Shown: piece after piece, positions 47,901 to 60,903 of the stretch
Position numbering within the stretch: position 1 is the stretch's first letter
Layout: the number at the start of each line of letters is the position of its first letter
NCBI RefSeq assembly: GCF_029407905.1
Contig: NC_073624.1
Span: 508,501-572,500 of the forward strand
Direction: 5' to 3'
Origin: Bubalus kerabau
Lineage: Eukaryota > Chordata > Mammalia > Artiodactyla > Bovidae
Length of the DNA stretch: 64,000 nt
Notes under the pieces: generated by a model
The model's input: only the letters and a program-made list of their open reading frames with translations
What the model was told of the DNA's origin: nothing
Database searches by the model: none
Translations under genes and position numbers: made by a program

Positions 47901-50900
47901 CACCCTGATCCAGGTCATGGGAGCCTCGTCTTGGATCTGCTGCAGTAGGTGCTGAGTCTCTGAGGCCGGCCAGGACCTTGTTGAGAGCCACTGGGGATGG
48001 AGCACCAGGACACGAGGCAAGGACAACTGTGTTTCCTGCCTCAACTGTCCAGGAAGTTCTCTCCAGCCTTTCCTCTTCCTGCACTGGGAAGGCCAGAGGC
48101 CCGGGACCCTCCTGCTGACACGCTTCTACTCAGTCATCATGACGGTGCAGCCTCTGAGACTCTTGTCAAAACCCAAAACACGACTCAGCAGCACGACTTC
48201 TGCCTCAGCCAGGCTGGGACCGCTGCGCTGGCCTGGACCCCTGCCCGCCACCTCAGCCACCTGTGTCCACCTGCTCGCCCCGCCCTCTGGCAGAAAGGGC
48301 CTGGAATGGGGAGCAGAGCCCAGGCCTTGCCCTGACCATCGCCCATGGTCCCTGCGCCTGGTTTTCTGTTCCGAGTCCAGAGGGGAACCTCCTCTTGTCT
48401 GTGCGCTGGGGAGTCCAGGTGCTGGGGCTCCTGAAACGCAGATGCCAAGGTCTGCGCCTCGGTGCTGTCAGAGAGCCGCCAAGAACCAGGAACCGCACTC
48501 CACCTGGCACCTCAGGAGACCGCAGACACGCTGCCTTCTCCTCCAGGGAAACTTACAAAGCTCCTTCCCATTTCCCATAGCGTCACGGTCTGCAGCGGTC
48601 CTAGTCACGGGCTGGAGCTGCTGGGAAGGGCTGACCCCTCAGGAAGCCCCTCAAGGGGCCCAGGAAGCAGTTCCTGAGCTCCCAGGACAGTGGGCTTGAA
48701 GGCGCCTCAGGTGCACCTCGGTGGTGGCCTCTGCCCCCAGCTGTGACTCAGGGACACAAGAGAGGTGACCTCCCCGTTGGCCCCTCTGATCCAGTCTGAC
48801 TGAAGAGCATGTGGGTCTGAGCTCACCAACAAGGGGTTGTAGGCGCCGCAGGCCCCAAAAGCATCCTCATCACGCAGGTACGCTGGTCGGGACATGAGTC
48901 TCTCCAGCATGGAGACGTTCAGCCCATAGGCCATGGCAAGTCTGGACTTGATGACTGGTCCCAGCTGCATGGGGTCTCCAGCCAGGACGATCTACAGCAC
49001 AAACGGGCAGCTCTCAGTGTGTCTCACAGGTGAGGAAGGCAGACAGCTGCCCCGGCCCCTGGTGTGTGGAGGGGCATGTGGGCAGGGACCGAGGCCGGGG
49101 TGGCAGCGGCGCTTGGGCCTCACCTGGCCGCTGACATCCGAGACCAGCCCCAGGGGGATGAGGCACTCGGGCTCACTCGCCTGGCCCGCTTCATCCACAA
49201 ACACGTGCGTGAAGTGTCCGACTCTGCAGCAGACGCGTCCCAGGGTCACTCCTGCTTGAGTGTCCTGCCCGCAAGGCTTCGCCTCGCGGCCTGGGAGCCC
49301 GGGCACCTCCAACCCTCCCCCACACTGCACGCTGCCCTGCCTCCGCCCAGGGAGCCCCAAGCCTTGAGCTCCCACCTCAAGCCTATCTGGTAGAAGAGCC
49401 CTGCGCTGCTGCACGTGGTGATGACCACCCTAAAGCGAGAGGCCTTCCAGACGTCTTCCCCGTCTCTGCAGTATGGCCTGATGGCTTCTGTGATGCTCTG
49501 CGGGGGACAGGCCACCCTTAAGGTTACTGAGTGATTCTTTAAACTGGATGTAATCACAAAGCAGAACGGAATTCTCAACAGTAAGCCTGTCCTGTTGCCC
49601 CTTTTTAGCTGGACTACGTAATGGTGTAAGATTGTTCTCTTAAATCAAAACATCTTAAGTTTTCTTATCAACATAATCCATGTCTTACAGATGCTAGAAC
49701 TGTGAATATAACAAGAGAATCCTGCAGATCCTTCCCCAAAACAACTGCACATGCTTTCTAATCTTTTTTGCTGACCAAACTGGAAACCTTTATAGCAAAC
49801 CAACAGAACAGAACCAAAAGGCAAGTACACATCTGCGGGAGGCGAGCAGGAGTGTCGTTGCCTCACAGAGCTGGGGCTTCCCAGCCGCCACTGGACACCA
49901 GCATGGAAGCGGCCCTCCTGTGTCCTCTGGCGGGGCGCACGGGGCCGGGGGGGTGCTCACCTCCTCGAACCTGCAGGTGGCATTCACGCGGACCATGGTG
50001 CCCAGACGCAGCGCTCGGCTCTCGTGCAGCCGCAGGCACACAAGGTCGGCCGCGCTGTTGGAGGGCGCGCACACCAGGATCCGGCTGTCCGGCAGAGCAT
50101 GGAAGACCTTCCCCAGACACATGGAAGGTAAAGGCAGAATGGTGAGGAGCCAGCTCCAAGCCCCCCGACGAGGGCTCAGGACACAGACCTGCTGCCTGGC
50201 CCACGTCACCCCTCGTGGCCACAGCCCTGGCCCTGCCATCGTGTCTCCCAGGCCCTGAAGTGCCCGGGCGGGACCCTGGGAAACCTTGCAGCAGTCTGGG
50301 TGCCTGTGGGTCAAGCCGGGTCCCCAGCGATGCAGGACACGGAGCACACCCTGTCTTTCCACAAACTCAGTTTCAATCTAGACTGAGGCACCGGAAACAT
50401 CTGCAGCTGCCCGTTTTGAAATGAAGCAACTCCTTCCTAAACTGAGGACACCAGCTCTCAGCAGCCCTACAGCCACACGGCAAACGGCTACATGTAAAGC
50501 CAATGAGACTTTCTGAGCTGTTTCCCGCGCTCTGACCTCAAGGTCTGCACTAACACGTCCTGACACCAGAGCACGAGGCTCTGTCTCCCGCGACACTGCC
50601 TGGCCGGTACCTGCAGGATGGCCTCTATGATGGTCACCGTCTTCCCCGTCCCCGGAGGCCCGAAGAGCACGTAGGGGATCGGGCGGCAGTCTCCGCTCAG
50701 GATCCTCCTCACCGCCAGCTTCTGGTTCTCGTTGAGCATGGGGTTGAAAAACTCCTTTTCTCTTGCCTTCGGGGACCCACTGACTGCACCAGGGAGAGAC
50801 GGTCAGTGGCCACAGGCAGGGCCCTTCAAGACCCAATCAGCATCACTCACCAGGACAGCTGGCTGACTGCAGAAGCCCAGGCCACTCGCCACGCCCCATT

Positions 50901-53900
50901 TCACTTGTACGTGTCACCAAGGTGTCAGATGTTGTGGTTAACAGGTGGACAAGAACAGCCACCATCAAGGCCAGAGCGTGTGTCCCAGAGCAGCCCCAGA
51001 CGTCTTCCCTCCAGGCCTGCGGGAGCCAGCCTGGTCCCAGACTCACCCAGCCTGCTGATCTCTGTGGTGAAGGCCCGTGGCACTGGTGTGTCCTGGGCAC
51101 CTGCCTGGTGCTCCTCTGGGGCATGCTTCGTTTGGTCCTTCACAGCTTTCCTATTCTAGAAAAAAATCACACCAAAAAAATTGCTTAAAAAGAAAGGCTT
51201 GTGTTCACGCAGGTTTAAAGTGTGAATGTAAACCATCATCAAATGCTTGTTTTATTAACAGCTCTCTGCACAGATCACAGGTCATCCCTTTCAGATGGAA
51301 CAAGAATGCAGAATATCTAATAAAAACTGCTAAAAAGGACTATATTCTCCTTGAGTCCAGGATGTCTGCTCTTCCTGTGGAGCCTGCTCATCTGCGAGGA
51401 GAACCCGCAAGGGCTGACCACAGGCACGGCCCTTGCTCCCCGGGGCCTCAGGTCCTCTCCATGTGTGAAGGGGCCCCGTGAGCTCGGCAAGGACTGGGCC
51501 CCAGGCAGACGCTCACCTGCCTCCTGGGTACGAGGCGGCCCGGGGGCTGCTCCCTCGTCTACTGGGTCAGGATTGTGCTAAGGAACTGGTTGTGCACATA
51601 AACTGGTTTTTAAACATACACTGAATCTGACCTGGACCAACGGAACGGTTTCCAGATCTCCCATCGTCAGCAGCGTGGCAACGAGCAGCTCTGCACATGC
51701 ACGCTGCTGCAGCCACCTGATTACTGTCACGGCGTAGACTCCCAAAGCAAAGTTTCTATACAGGCTTTCACACGGAAAAGTTTTTACCTTTTATCAAATT
51801 TTAGTCCAAGATATCACAGCAATCCACCCTCCCAGCATCACCTCAGTTTTACGGAAAACTGACCCACAGTAAGGAGCGGGCCTCCAAAGCATGTAACTGC
51901 ACAGGTCTGGACACACGCACGCCTGTGAACCCATCACCACAAAAAGCAAGTCTGCTTCTCAATCCCCAAGCACCCCATACACCCTCCTGCTGCTGCAGCC
52001 TGACGTGCATCTTCCAGAATGTTCTAGTCACAGAAAGGCACAGACGCAGGCTTTCCGACATCTCCACACAGAGCAACAGGTCTGGAGACCTCTTTGGGCG
52101 GTGTGTACGCAGATGTTACCCTCTTTCTTGCTGAGAAGACATTCATGGTGAGAACAGACTGACTGCTGGCCTACCGTCCGCGGATGGACGGGGACTGTTG
52201 CTGAGGTTGGGCCATTGCAAGGGAGGCTGCTGTGCACATACTCCCACTGCCCCCGGGGAGACGCCTGCCCTGCATGCTACGGGTGACCTCCTGCTCAGGC
52301 ACTCATCCTCTGTGTCCAGTCAGGTCTGTGTTCCCACCAGCGAGTGCAGTGAGGCTCCCTTGGCCCCAGGGTGTAGCCACGTTAACAGGCATGTGGTGGG
52401 GTCTCACTGTGGCTGTGTGTTTCCCTAACAACTAACACTGAGCCCGGGCCCCCTGCATTGGGAGCATAGAATCTTAACCACTGGACCACCAGGGAAGTCC
52501 TGGGCAAGGCTTTTTGTGTTCTTTTTTTTGTTTAACAGTGAGAACAAAATAACTTACTGGAATATGAAGATCAGAGCTGAATGAGTGTACCACTAACGGC
52601 GAAAAGGGGGTATTTTCACAGAAGCAGTATCTTTCCCAATCCCATCTCCATTTGAAGTCGATCAAAACACACAACTGGCCATTTAGGGAAAACGCTGCCT
52701 CCTCCACGAGGCAGACATGGGCTCTGGCTCTGGGCTCCCTGGCCTGGGGCTCTGAAGGCTGGTGGCAGGGGCTGGGGTGACCACAGTGGCCGCTTCTCGT
52801 TTCTTCTCTCAGGAATCACTGCCCAAGGTCTGAACCTGCTGCTTCACATATTCTGTCTGATTTTTAATCATTTAGGTGGGAAGGTAAATCCACTCCCTGC
52901 AATTCCACCTTGGCTGGGTGCTTTGTCTGCAACCTGGCTAATCTGTAAGAGGACAATGCTCTGTATTTAAGGTGCTGGGATTCAGCTCCTCAGGACTGTG
53001 AGCCACACAACAGCAATACTTGCTGGGAACCGGGCAGTGGGGGGTGCCAGGAAATGAGGTGAAACAGTTCTGCAGATGGCACTGCATCTTTGTTCAATGA
53101 AGACCTCTTTCTATTTTTCAGAGCAAAACTGAATTCAACTACCAGTTACATAGCAAATGATTTTAATGGAAACCTTTAGAGAATTTTTGTGGTTGCGTAG
53201 GCATTCTAAAGGTATCATTTCTCCATTTTTGGAGAGGGGCTACAAAGTAGTAAAAACGTTTATACATGTCAGATATAATTTAAAAATTTGTATTTACTAT
53301 AAAGTCAAAGCATGCTCAAAAAAGCAAATTCCAACAGCACAGAATTATAAGTTACAAGCTGTAACCTGTGGCATGAAGGGCTTTTCTTATTAATGGAAAT
53401 ACAATGATAAATAAAACCACTTCTATTTTACTCTTGAAAATAAAATGTAGAGCCTAGAACAATACCTGGCACATAATACGTATCTATGGACCTACTGATT
53501 GTACATTAAAAAATACCCTTGTAACCTGCACAAAGGTCACAAAAGAATGATGTTCTTGGTGTGCAGCACTTTCGGAAGTCTTCTATGCATGTGTAATGAT
53601 AAAAACGTGCCTGCGTGTACACAAAAACCATGTAACTTAAAACTACGGAGCAAAGATTAATAAAACTAAAAACTGGTTCTTGGAGAAGATTAACAAAATT
53701 GACAAACGACTAGCCAGACTCATCAAGAAAAAAAGGGAGAAAAATGAAATCAACAAAATTAGAAATGAAAAAGGAGAGGTTATAACAGACAACAGAAATA
53801 CAAAGGATCATAAGAGAATATTATGAGCAACTATATATTAGTAAAATGGACAACCTAGAGGAAATGGACAGGTACGTAGAGAAGATCGACCTCCCAAGAC

Positions 53901-56900
53901 TGAACCAGGAAGAAACAGAAATTATGAACAACCCAATTACAAACGCTGAAATCGAAACAGTGATCAAAAAGCTCCCAAAAAACAAAAGCCCAGGGCCAAT
54001 GGCTTCACAGGGCAATTCTATCAAACATTTAGAGAAGAGCTAATGCCTATTTTTCTGAAACTCTTCCAAAAAATTGCAGAGGAAGGAATACTTCCAAACT
54101 CATTCTATGAGGCCACAATCACCCTGATACTAAAACCAGGTAAAGACAAGACAAAAAAAGAAAATTACATGCCAGTATCACTGATGAACATAGATGCAAA
54201 AATTCTCAACAAATTCTAGCAAACAGAATTTTTAAACAGAACACATTAAAAAGCTCATATACCATGATCAAGTTGGGTTTATTCCAGGGATGCAAGGATT
54301 CTTCAATATACGTACATCAATCAGCGTGATATACCATATCAACAAATTGAAAGATAAAAACCATATGATCATCTCAAAAGATGCAGAAAAAGCCTTTGAC
54401 AAAATTCAGCATCCATTTATGATAAAAATGCTCCAAAAAAGGGGCATAGAAGGAACCTACCTCAACATGGTAAAGGCTATATATGAAAAGCCCACAGCAA
54501 ACATTATTCTCAATGGTGAAAAACTAAAAGCACTCCAAGATCAGGAATGAGAAAAGGGTGTCCACTCTTACCACAATTATTCAAAATAGTCCTGGAAGTC
54601 CTACATACGACAATTAGAGAAGAAAAAGAAATAGAAGGAATCCAGATCGGAGAAGAAGTAAAATTTTTGTGCTTTTCTGTCATACATGAACAAGAATCAG
54701 CCTTGGGCACACCCATGTCCCCTGCCTCCCATCTCCCGCCCCACCCCACCCTCCCTCCTGTGGCAGAGCCTCTGCTTCAGTTCCCGGAGTCACACAGCAA
54801 ATTCCTGTTGCCTATCTGTCTCACGTATGGTATTGTGAATTTCCATGTTGGTCTCTCCGTACATCTCCCCGTCCCCCTCCTCCCCTCCCACTGTGTCCAC
54901 AGGTCTGTTCTCTATGTCTGTTTCTCCACTGCTGCCCTGAAAGTAAATTCATCGGTGCCATCTCTTCAGATTCCATATATGTGTGTCAGTATATGATACT
55001 TATATTTCTCTTTCTGACTTCACTCTGTATAGTAGGCTCTGGTTCATCCACCTCATTAGAGCAGATTCAGATGCGTTCCTTTCTATGGCCTAGCAGTACT
55101 CCATTGTGTATATGTACCACAGCTTCTTTATCCATTCATCCCTCGACGGACATCTAGGTCGCTTCTATGTTGTAGCTATTGTAGATAGTGCTGGAATGAA
55201 CACTGGGATTCATGTGTCTTTTCAGTTTTGAGTTCCTCGGGATATATGCCTAGGAGTAGGATTGCTGGGTCATATGGTGGTTTTATTCCTAGTTTTCTAA
55301 GGAGTCTCCATACCATCTTCCATCATTTTACATTCCCACCAGCAATCCAAGAGTGTTCCCTTTTCTCCACACCCTCTCCAGCATTAACTGTTTGTAGACT
55401 TTTTGATCATGCTCATTCTGACTGGTGTGAGGTGTATCTCACTGTGGTCTTGATTTGCATTTCTGTAATAATGACTGATGTTGAGCGTCTTTTCACGTGC
55501 TTGTTAGCCATCTGTATGTCTTCTTTGGAGAAATGTCTCTTTGGGTCCCTTTCCCACCTTTTGATTCGCTTGTTTGCTTTTCTGGTATTGAGTTCTATGA
55601 GCTGCTTGTGTATTTTTGAAATTAATTATTTATCACTTGTTTCCATTGCTATTATTTTCTCTGATTCTGAGGGTTGTCTTTTCACCTTGCTTGTGGTTTC
55701 CTTTGCTGTGCAAAAGCTTTCAAGTTTAATTAGGTCCCACTTGTTCATTTTTGTTTATATTTCCATTGCTCTAAGAGATGGGTCATAGAAGATCTTGCTT
55801 CGATTTATGTCATCAAGTGTTTTGCCTATGTTCTCCACAAAGAGTTTAATAGTTTCTGGTCTTATGTTTAGGTCTTTAATCCATTTTGAGTTTATCTTTA
55901 CATATGGTTTTAGTTATAGCTCTACATAGTCAGCATAAGTAAGACCGGGAGTTGACTGTGGCTCAGATCACAAACTCCTTATTGCCAAATTCACACTTAA
56001 ATTGAAGAAAGGAAGGAAAACCACTAGGACATTCAGGTATGACCTAAATCAAATCTCTTACAATTATACACTGGAAGTGACAAACAGATTCAAGGGATGA
56101 GATCTGACACACAGAGCGCCTAAAGAACTGTAGACGGAGGTTCAAGACATTGTACAGGAGGCAGGGAGTAAGACCATCCCCAAGAAAAAGAAATGCAGAA
56201 AGGCAAAGTGGTTGTCTGAGGAGGTCTTACAAATAGCAGTGAAAAGAAGAGAAGCCAAAGGCAGAAGAGAAAAGGAAAGATATACCCATCTGAATGCAGA
56301 GTTCCAAAGAATAACAAGTAGAAATAAGAAAGCCTTCCTAAGTGATCAATGCACAGAAATACAGGAAAACAATAGAATGGGAAAGACTAGAGATCTCTTC
56401 AAGAAAATGAGAGATACCAAGGGAACATTTCATGCAAAGATGGGAACAATAAAGGACAGAAATGGTATGGACCTAACAGAAGCAGAAGATACTAAGAAGA
56501 GATGGCAAGAATAGACAGAAGAACTGTACAAAAAAAGATCTTCACAACCCAGATAATCATGATGGCGTGATCACTCACCTAGAGCCAGACATCCTGGAAT
56601 GTGATGTCAATGGGCCTTAGGAAGCATCACTACGAACAAAGCTAGTAGAGGTGATGGAATTCCAGTTGAGCTATTTCGCATCCTAAAAGATGATGCTGTG
56701 AAAGTGCTGCACTCAATATGCAAGCAAATTTGGGAAACTCAGCAGTGGCCACAGGACTGGAAAAGGTCAGTTTTCATTCCAATCCCAAAGAAAGGCAATG
56801 CCAAAGAATGCTCAAACTACCGCACAATTGCACTCATCTCACACGCTAGTAAAGTAATGCTCAAAATTCTCCAATCTTGGCTTCAACAGTACGTGAACCG

Positions 56901-59361
56901 TGAACTTCCTGATGTTCAAGCTGGTTTTACAAAAGGCAGAGGAACCCAGAGATCAAATTGCCTACAACTGCTGGATCATTGAAAAAGCAAGAGAGTTTCA
57001 GAAAAACATCTATTTCTGCTTTATTGACTATGCCAAAGCCTTTGACTGTTCAGATCACAACAAACTGTGGAAAATTCTTAAAGAGGTGGGAATACCAGAC
57101 CACTTGACCTGCCTCCTGAGAAATCTGTATGCAGGTCAGGAAGCAACAGTTAGAACTGGACATGGAACAACAGACTGGTTCCAAATAGGAAAAGGAGTAC
57201 GCCAAGGCTGTATATTGTTACCCTGCTTAACTTACCTGCAGAGTACATCATGAGAAATGCCGGGCTGAAGGAAGCACAAGCTGGAATCAAGATTGCCGGG
57301 AGCAATATCAATAACCTCAGATGGGCAGATGACACCACCCTTATGGCGGAAAGTGAAGAAGAACTAAAGAGCCTCTTGATGAAAATGAAAGAGGAGAGTG
57401 GAAAAAGTTGGCTTAAAGCTCAACATTCAGAAAACAAAGATCATGGCATCATCCAGTCTCATCGCTTCATGGCAAATAGATAGGGAAATGGTGGAAACAG
57501 TGACAGACTTTATTTTTCTGGGCTCCAAAATCACTGCAGATGGTGATTGCAGACATGAAATTAAAAGACACTTATTCCTTGGAAGGAAAGTTATGACCAA
57601 CCTAGACAGCATATTAAAAAGCAGAGACATTACTTTGCCAACAAAGGTCCATCTAGTGAAAGTTACGGTTTTTCCAGTGGTCATGTATGGATGTGAGAGT
57701 TGGACTGTAAATAAAGCTGAGTGCTCAAGAATTGATGCTTTTGAACTGTGGTGTTGGAGAAGACTCTTGAGAGTCCCTTGGACTGCAAGGAGATCCAACC
57801 AGTCCATCCTAAAGGAAATCAGTCCTGAATATTCATTGGAAGGACTGATGCTGAAGGTCAAACTCCAATCCTTTGGCCACCTGATGCAAAGAACTGACTC
57901 ATTTGAAAAGACCCTGATGCCGCGAAACATTGAGGGCAGGAGGAGAAGGGGACGACAGAGGATGAGATGGTTGGATGGCATCACTGACTCGATGGACATG
58001 GGTTTGAGTGAACTCCGGGACTTGGTGATGGACAGAGAGGCCTGGCGTGCTGCGGTTCATGGGGTCGCAAAGAGTCAGACACGACTGAGCAACTGGACTG
58101 AACTGATTTCCTTCATCAGTGTCTTATAGTTTTCTGTATACAGGTCTGTTTTCACCTTAGGTAAGTTTATTCCTAGATATTAATTCTTTTTGTTGCAATG
58201 GTGAATGGGATTGATTCCTTAATTTCTCTTTCAGAGAAAGAGCTATGAACCTATGGACACAGTGGGAAGAGTTGAGGAAGAAGGGGAGATGTATGGAGAG
58301 AGTAACATGGAAATTCCCAATACCGTATGTAAGACAGATAGGCAATGGGAATTCGCTGTATGACTCAGGGAACTCAAACAGGGGCCCTGCGACAGGCGGG
58401 AGGGTGGGGTGGGGAGGGAGATGGGAGGCAGGGGACGTGGGTGTGCCTATGGCTGATTCTTGTTTATGAATGATAGAAAACCACAAAATTCTGTAAAGCA
58501 ATTAGCTTTCAATTAAAAAATTAAAAAGTAAATAAAAACAAACGAACAAACAAAAAAATAAGACCACGTGCTCACACGATGTCTCCTTGCCTCCCTTTTC
58601 CCTGCTTAGTCTACTGCGGCTGGCAGCAGCCCACACGTGACGGTGCAGACTCCAGTGACTGGCTTCACTTTCACTGCGATGTGGGGCTGCTTGTGAACTG
58701 CACTCACTACGCTCCTCTGATGCGCCAGTGAACCGAGAGGAAACTATCATCTATTTACAATATCAAGCAGTACCTTGGAGGTGGACTGTCCGTCCCTTGT
58801 GGTGTCTTGCGCATGGGTCCAGTTCCATGTCACCTGGGGAGGCTGTAAAATGATTTCTTCTGGAAACAACACTTTTAAAACAAGACAGCACGAGAAGGCA
58901 GATATTACTGAGAAGCTTAGAAAGGCGAAGAGAGAAGACATGCATGCCTGTGTACCCCTCTGCTCCCTGCTCCGGGGCCGCTCCTCAGCCGCAGCGTAAC
59001 GCCATCACCGCACGTTCCGTGCCACCCTGCCATTTTCTTGTTCATTGTAGCACACAAACGAGTGATATTGAGATGGGGAGGCAGAGTACAATCATTTTAT
59101 TGTTAATAATTTAAGCGTGCTATTTCTACATACTTGAAATTGTCAGAAAACACTGAACCTCCCCAACAGAAAAAACACTGGCTATCAGAATTTCCATTCA
59201 CTTCTAATGTACGGCTGAAGAAACTGATTTACACAAAATTCTACAGGAAGCTTCTAAAATACTCCAGGAACATATAACACCATCATCCCCACAAAGTAGT
59301 ACCTTTTACCCCCAAGTGGATGACCTGTTCAAGTGCAAAGTGGCACCGTCTGCTGGTGGTC
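44989..59361 (-). CDS. MOV10L1: MOV10-like RNA helicase of the piRNA pathway, 13 3'-most coding exons; 5' end outside window
   Basis: The exons in transcription order are 59361-59303, 58871-58774, 51155-51047, 50783-50611, 50107-49961, 49497-49376, 49223-49124, 48991-48827, 47705-47532, 46898-46749, 46119-46012, 45308-45171 and 45084-44989 (TGA). Every junction is GT-AG and the phases agree, giving about 545 residues, the C-terminal half of a protein of about 1,200. All superfamily-1 (UPF1-like) helicase motifs are present: Walker A FGPPGTGKT (exon 50783-50611), DEAG box VDEAGQAS, motif III GDPMQLGP, motif V VGSVEEFQGQE and motif VI SKRFNVAITRPKAL. The family binds PIWI proteins and feeds single-stranded piRNA precursors to primary processing in male germ cells. 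The first two exons carry TTSRRCHFALEQ and LFPEEIILQPPQVT, which fit the linker before the helicase core. The protein ends ELQPLQK, earlier than I recall for human. Shorter helicase isoforms from internal promoters are known in mouse; none can be inferred here. Confidence 0.96.
45651..45925 (-). mobile_element. Bov-A2 SINE, antisense, with 15-bp target-site duplication
   Basis: Exact flanks AAGCACTTCTTCCTG lie at 45636-45650 and 45926-45940. Two BovB-tail monomers in complement follow a GCTGCTGCTGCT start. It lies in a MOV10L1 intron. Confidence 0.93.
46120..47531 (-). other. MOV10L1: MOV10L1 introns around the exon 46898-46749
   Basis: Intron sequence only. A CHR SINE fragment (about 46970-47085, plus strand, ACGAAGACTCAGCACAGCC with an ATAAATAAA-like tail) and a Bov tail scrap (about 47337-47400, plus strand, TCACAAAGAGTCAGACACAA) are recognisable. 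The rest is unassigned. Confidence 0.7.
47706..48826 (-). other. MOV10L1: MOV10L1 intron, unassigned
   Basis: A 1.1-kb intron without recognisable repeats or extra exons. Confidence 0.6.
49498..50610 (-). other. MOV10L1: MOV10L1 introns flanking exon 50107-49961
   Basis: Two introns of about 0.5 kb each (49960-49498 and 50610-50108). No repeat recognised. Confidence 0.6.
51156..53640 (-). other. MOV10L1: MOV10L1 large intron, right of exon 51155-51047
   Basis: First part of a 7.6-kb intron. A truncated antisense CHR SINE head is visible at about 52445-52500 (CTTAACCACTGGACCACCAG). A MIR/L2-like scrap (CCTGGCACATAATACGT) lies near 53460-53490. Otherwise unassigned. Confidence 0.55.
53650..54660 (+). 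mobile_element. L1 ORF2 segment, sense (left part of a rearranged L1)
   Basis: Plus-strand reading gives the ORF2 reverse-transcriptase region in broken pieces (MDNLEEMDRYVEKIDLPRLN at 53846, then MIIKDAEKAFDKI-like sequence near 54390), stopping just before the catalytic box. At about 54661 it jumps to inverted 3' UTR. Confidence 0.85.
54661..55917 (-). mobile_element. L1 3' UTR and ORF2 C-terminal segment, inverted
   Basis: Read on the minus strand this is ORF2 C-terminal sequence leading into the 3' UTR. The UTR part (54663 to about 54915) is the reverse complement of 58237-58491, so the two form an inverted repeat of about 250 bp. Confidence 0.8.
55918..58106 (+). mobile_element. BovB LINE, 2.2 kb, 5'-truncated and frameshifted
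   Basis: The reverse-transcriptase open segments on the plus strand lie at 56698-56982, 56900-57253, 57250-57483 and 57398-58129, overlapping in different frames. FCFIDYAKAFDC is near 57020, and the catalytic box reads WADD at 57322-57333. The 3' tail ends AGACACGACTGAGCAACTGG. It splits the inverted L1 piece, and the L1 sequence does not resume at the same point, which suggests a deletion of a few hundred bases at insertion. Dead copy. Confidence 0.9.
58107..58545. mobile_element. Remaining L1 pieces: inverted ORF2 (58107-58232) and sense 3' end (58235-58545)
   Basis: Left of 58232 the sequence is antisense ORF2, continuing the inverted piece. From 58235 it is sense L1 3' UTR ending in an A-rich tail near 58545. 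Confidence 0.8.
58872..59302 (-). other. MOV10L1: MOV10L1 intron, unassigned
   Basis: A 431-bp intron between the two rightmost exons seen. No repeat recognised. Confidence 0.7.
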
Positions 59362-59638
59362 CTGCGGAGGAGAAAGCAACACGGGTCAGCGCCGGGCGCC
59401 TCAGCAGACTGGCGCCCAGAGCCCCGGCTGGGAGCACAGCAGCCCGCCAGCCATGAGGCCGCCACCAGCGTGCCCAGAGTTCACCAGGAAAACCTCAAAC
59501 GCGTCAGGGTCGCAGGGATGCCTTCCCTTCTGGGACTATCTCTATTTTAATGTATAAAGTGAACAAGGAGAAAAAAAAGAAAATAGAGCCTATAAAGTGT
59601 CAGAAAGGTAGCAACAATGCTGCATCAGTAGTAAAGTA

Positions 59639-60895
59639 TTAGGTTGGTGAAAAAGTAATTTTGGTTTTGCACTGTTGAACTTTGCCATTTGATACTGGAA
59701 CACATTCTCAAATAAATGCAGTTATGTTATACATCATTTTAATGAACATTTCTCGCTTTATGTCTTTTTTGTTACTGACTTACTACTTGTATTTATTTTA
59801 GATTAAGGAAATAATGTTTGACAAAAAGCACATTTGAGCAACTTTCTTATTCAAGTTCAGAATGGGTCATAAAGCAGCTGAGACTACTCATGACATCAAC
59901 AGCTCACTTGGTCTAGGAATGTTAACGAATGTACAGCGCAGTCGTGGTTCAAGAAGTTTTACAAAAGAGATGAGAGCTTTGAAGATGGGGAGCACAGCGG
60001 CTGGCCATCAAAGCTGACAACGACCAACTGAGAACAATCATTGAAGCCGCTCCTCTTACAACCGCACGAGAAGCTGCCAAAGATCTCAATGTCGACCACT
60101 GTGTGGTTGTTCGGCACTTGAAGCAAATTGGAAAGGTGAAAAAGACTGGTAAGTGGGTGCCTTATGAGCTGACTGAAAATCAAAATCATCGTTCTGAAGT
60201 GTCGTTTTCTTACTGTACACAGCAACAACACACCATTTCCCGGTCAGATTGTGATATGTGACAAAACGTAGATTTTATATGACAACCGGCAATGACCAGC
60301 TCAGTGGCTGGACCAAGAAGCTCCAGAGCAATTCCCAAAGCCAAACTTGCACCAAAACAGGTCATGGTCACTGTTTTGTCATCTGCTGCCCGTCTGATCC
60401 ACTACAGCTTTCCAAATCCTGGCTAAACCATTACAGCTGAGAAGTATGCTCAGCAAATGGATGAGATGCACCAGAAACTGTAATGCCTGCAGCTGCTATT
60501 GGTCAACAGAAAGGGCCCAGTTCTCCACGACAATGCCCTCACATGTCATACAACCAGTGCTTCAAAAGTTGAATGAATTGGGCTGCAAAGTTTTGCCTCA
60601 TCTGCCATTTTCACCAGACCTCTTGCCAACCAACTACGTCTTCTTCAAGCATCTTGGTAACTTTTTGCAGGGAAAACACTTCCACAACCAAGAGGAAGCA
60701 GAAAATGCTTTCTAAGAGTTCAAGATCCCGAAGAATGGATTTTTGCACTACAGGAATAAACAAACTTATTTCTCGCTGGCAAACATGTGTTGATTGTAAC
60801 GGTTCCTATTTCGACTAATAAAGATGTGTTTGAGTCTAGTCATAATGATTTAAAATTTACAGTCTGAAACTGCAATCATGTTTGCACCAATCTAG
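59639..60895 (+). pseudogene. Fossil mariner transposon, nearly full length, transposase broken
   Basis: The terminal inverted repeats TTAGGTTGGTG (59639) and CACCAATCTAG (ending 60895) are flanked by TA at 59637-59638 and 60896-60897. Plus-strand reading gives a mariner-like transposase in pieces, with LNVDHCVVVRHLKQIGK near 60090. The C-terminal end, KLISRWQTCVDCNGSYFD, stops at 60818. Several stops and shifts interrupt it. At 1,257 bases it is about the full length for the family related to the SETMAR transposase. It lies in a MOV10L1 intron. Confidence 0.9.
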
Positions 60896-60903
60896 TAACT
60901 TTC

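Noticed and set aside
51156..58773. Extra MOV10L1 exons inside the 7.6-kb intron
   Set aside because: The flanking exons join in phase without a missing segment, and the interval is mostly transposon sequence.
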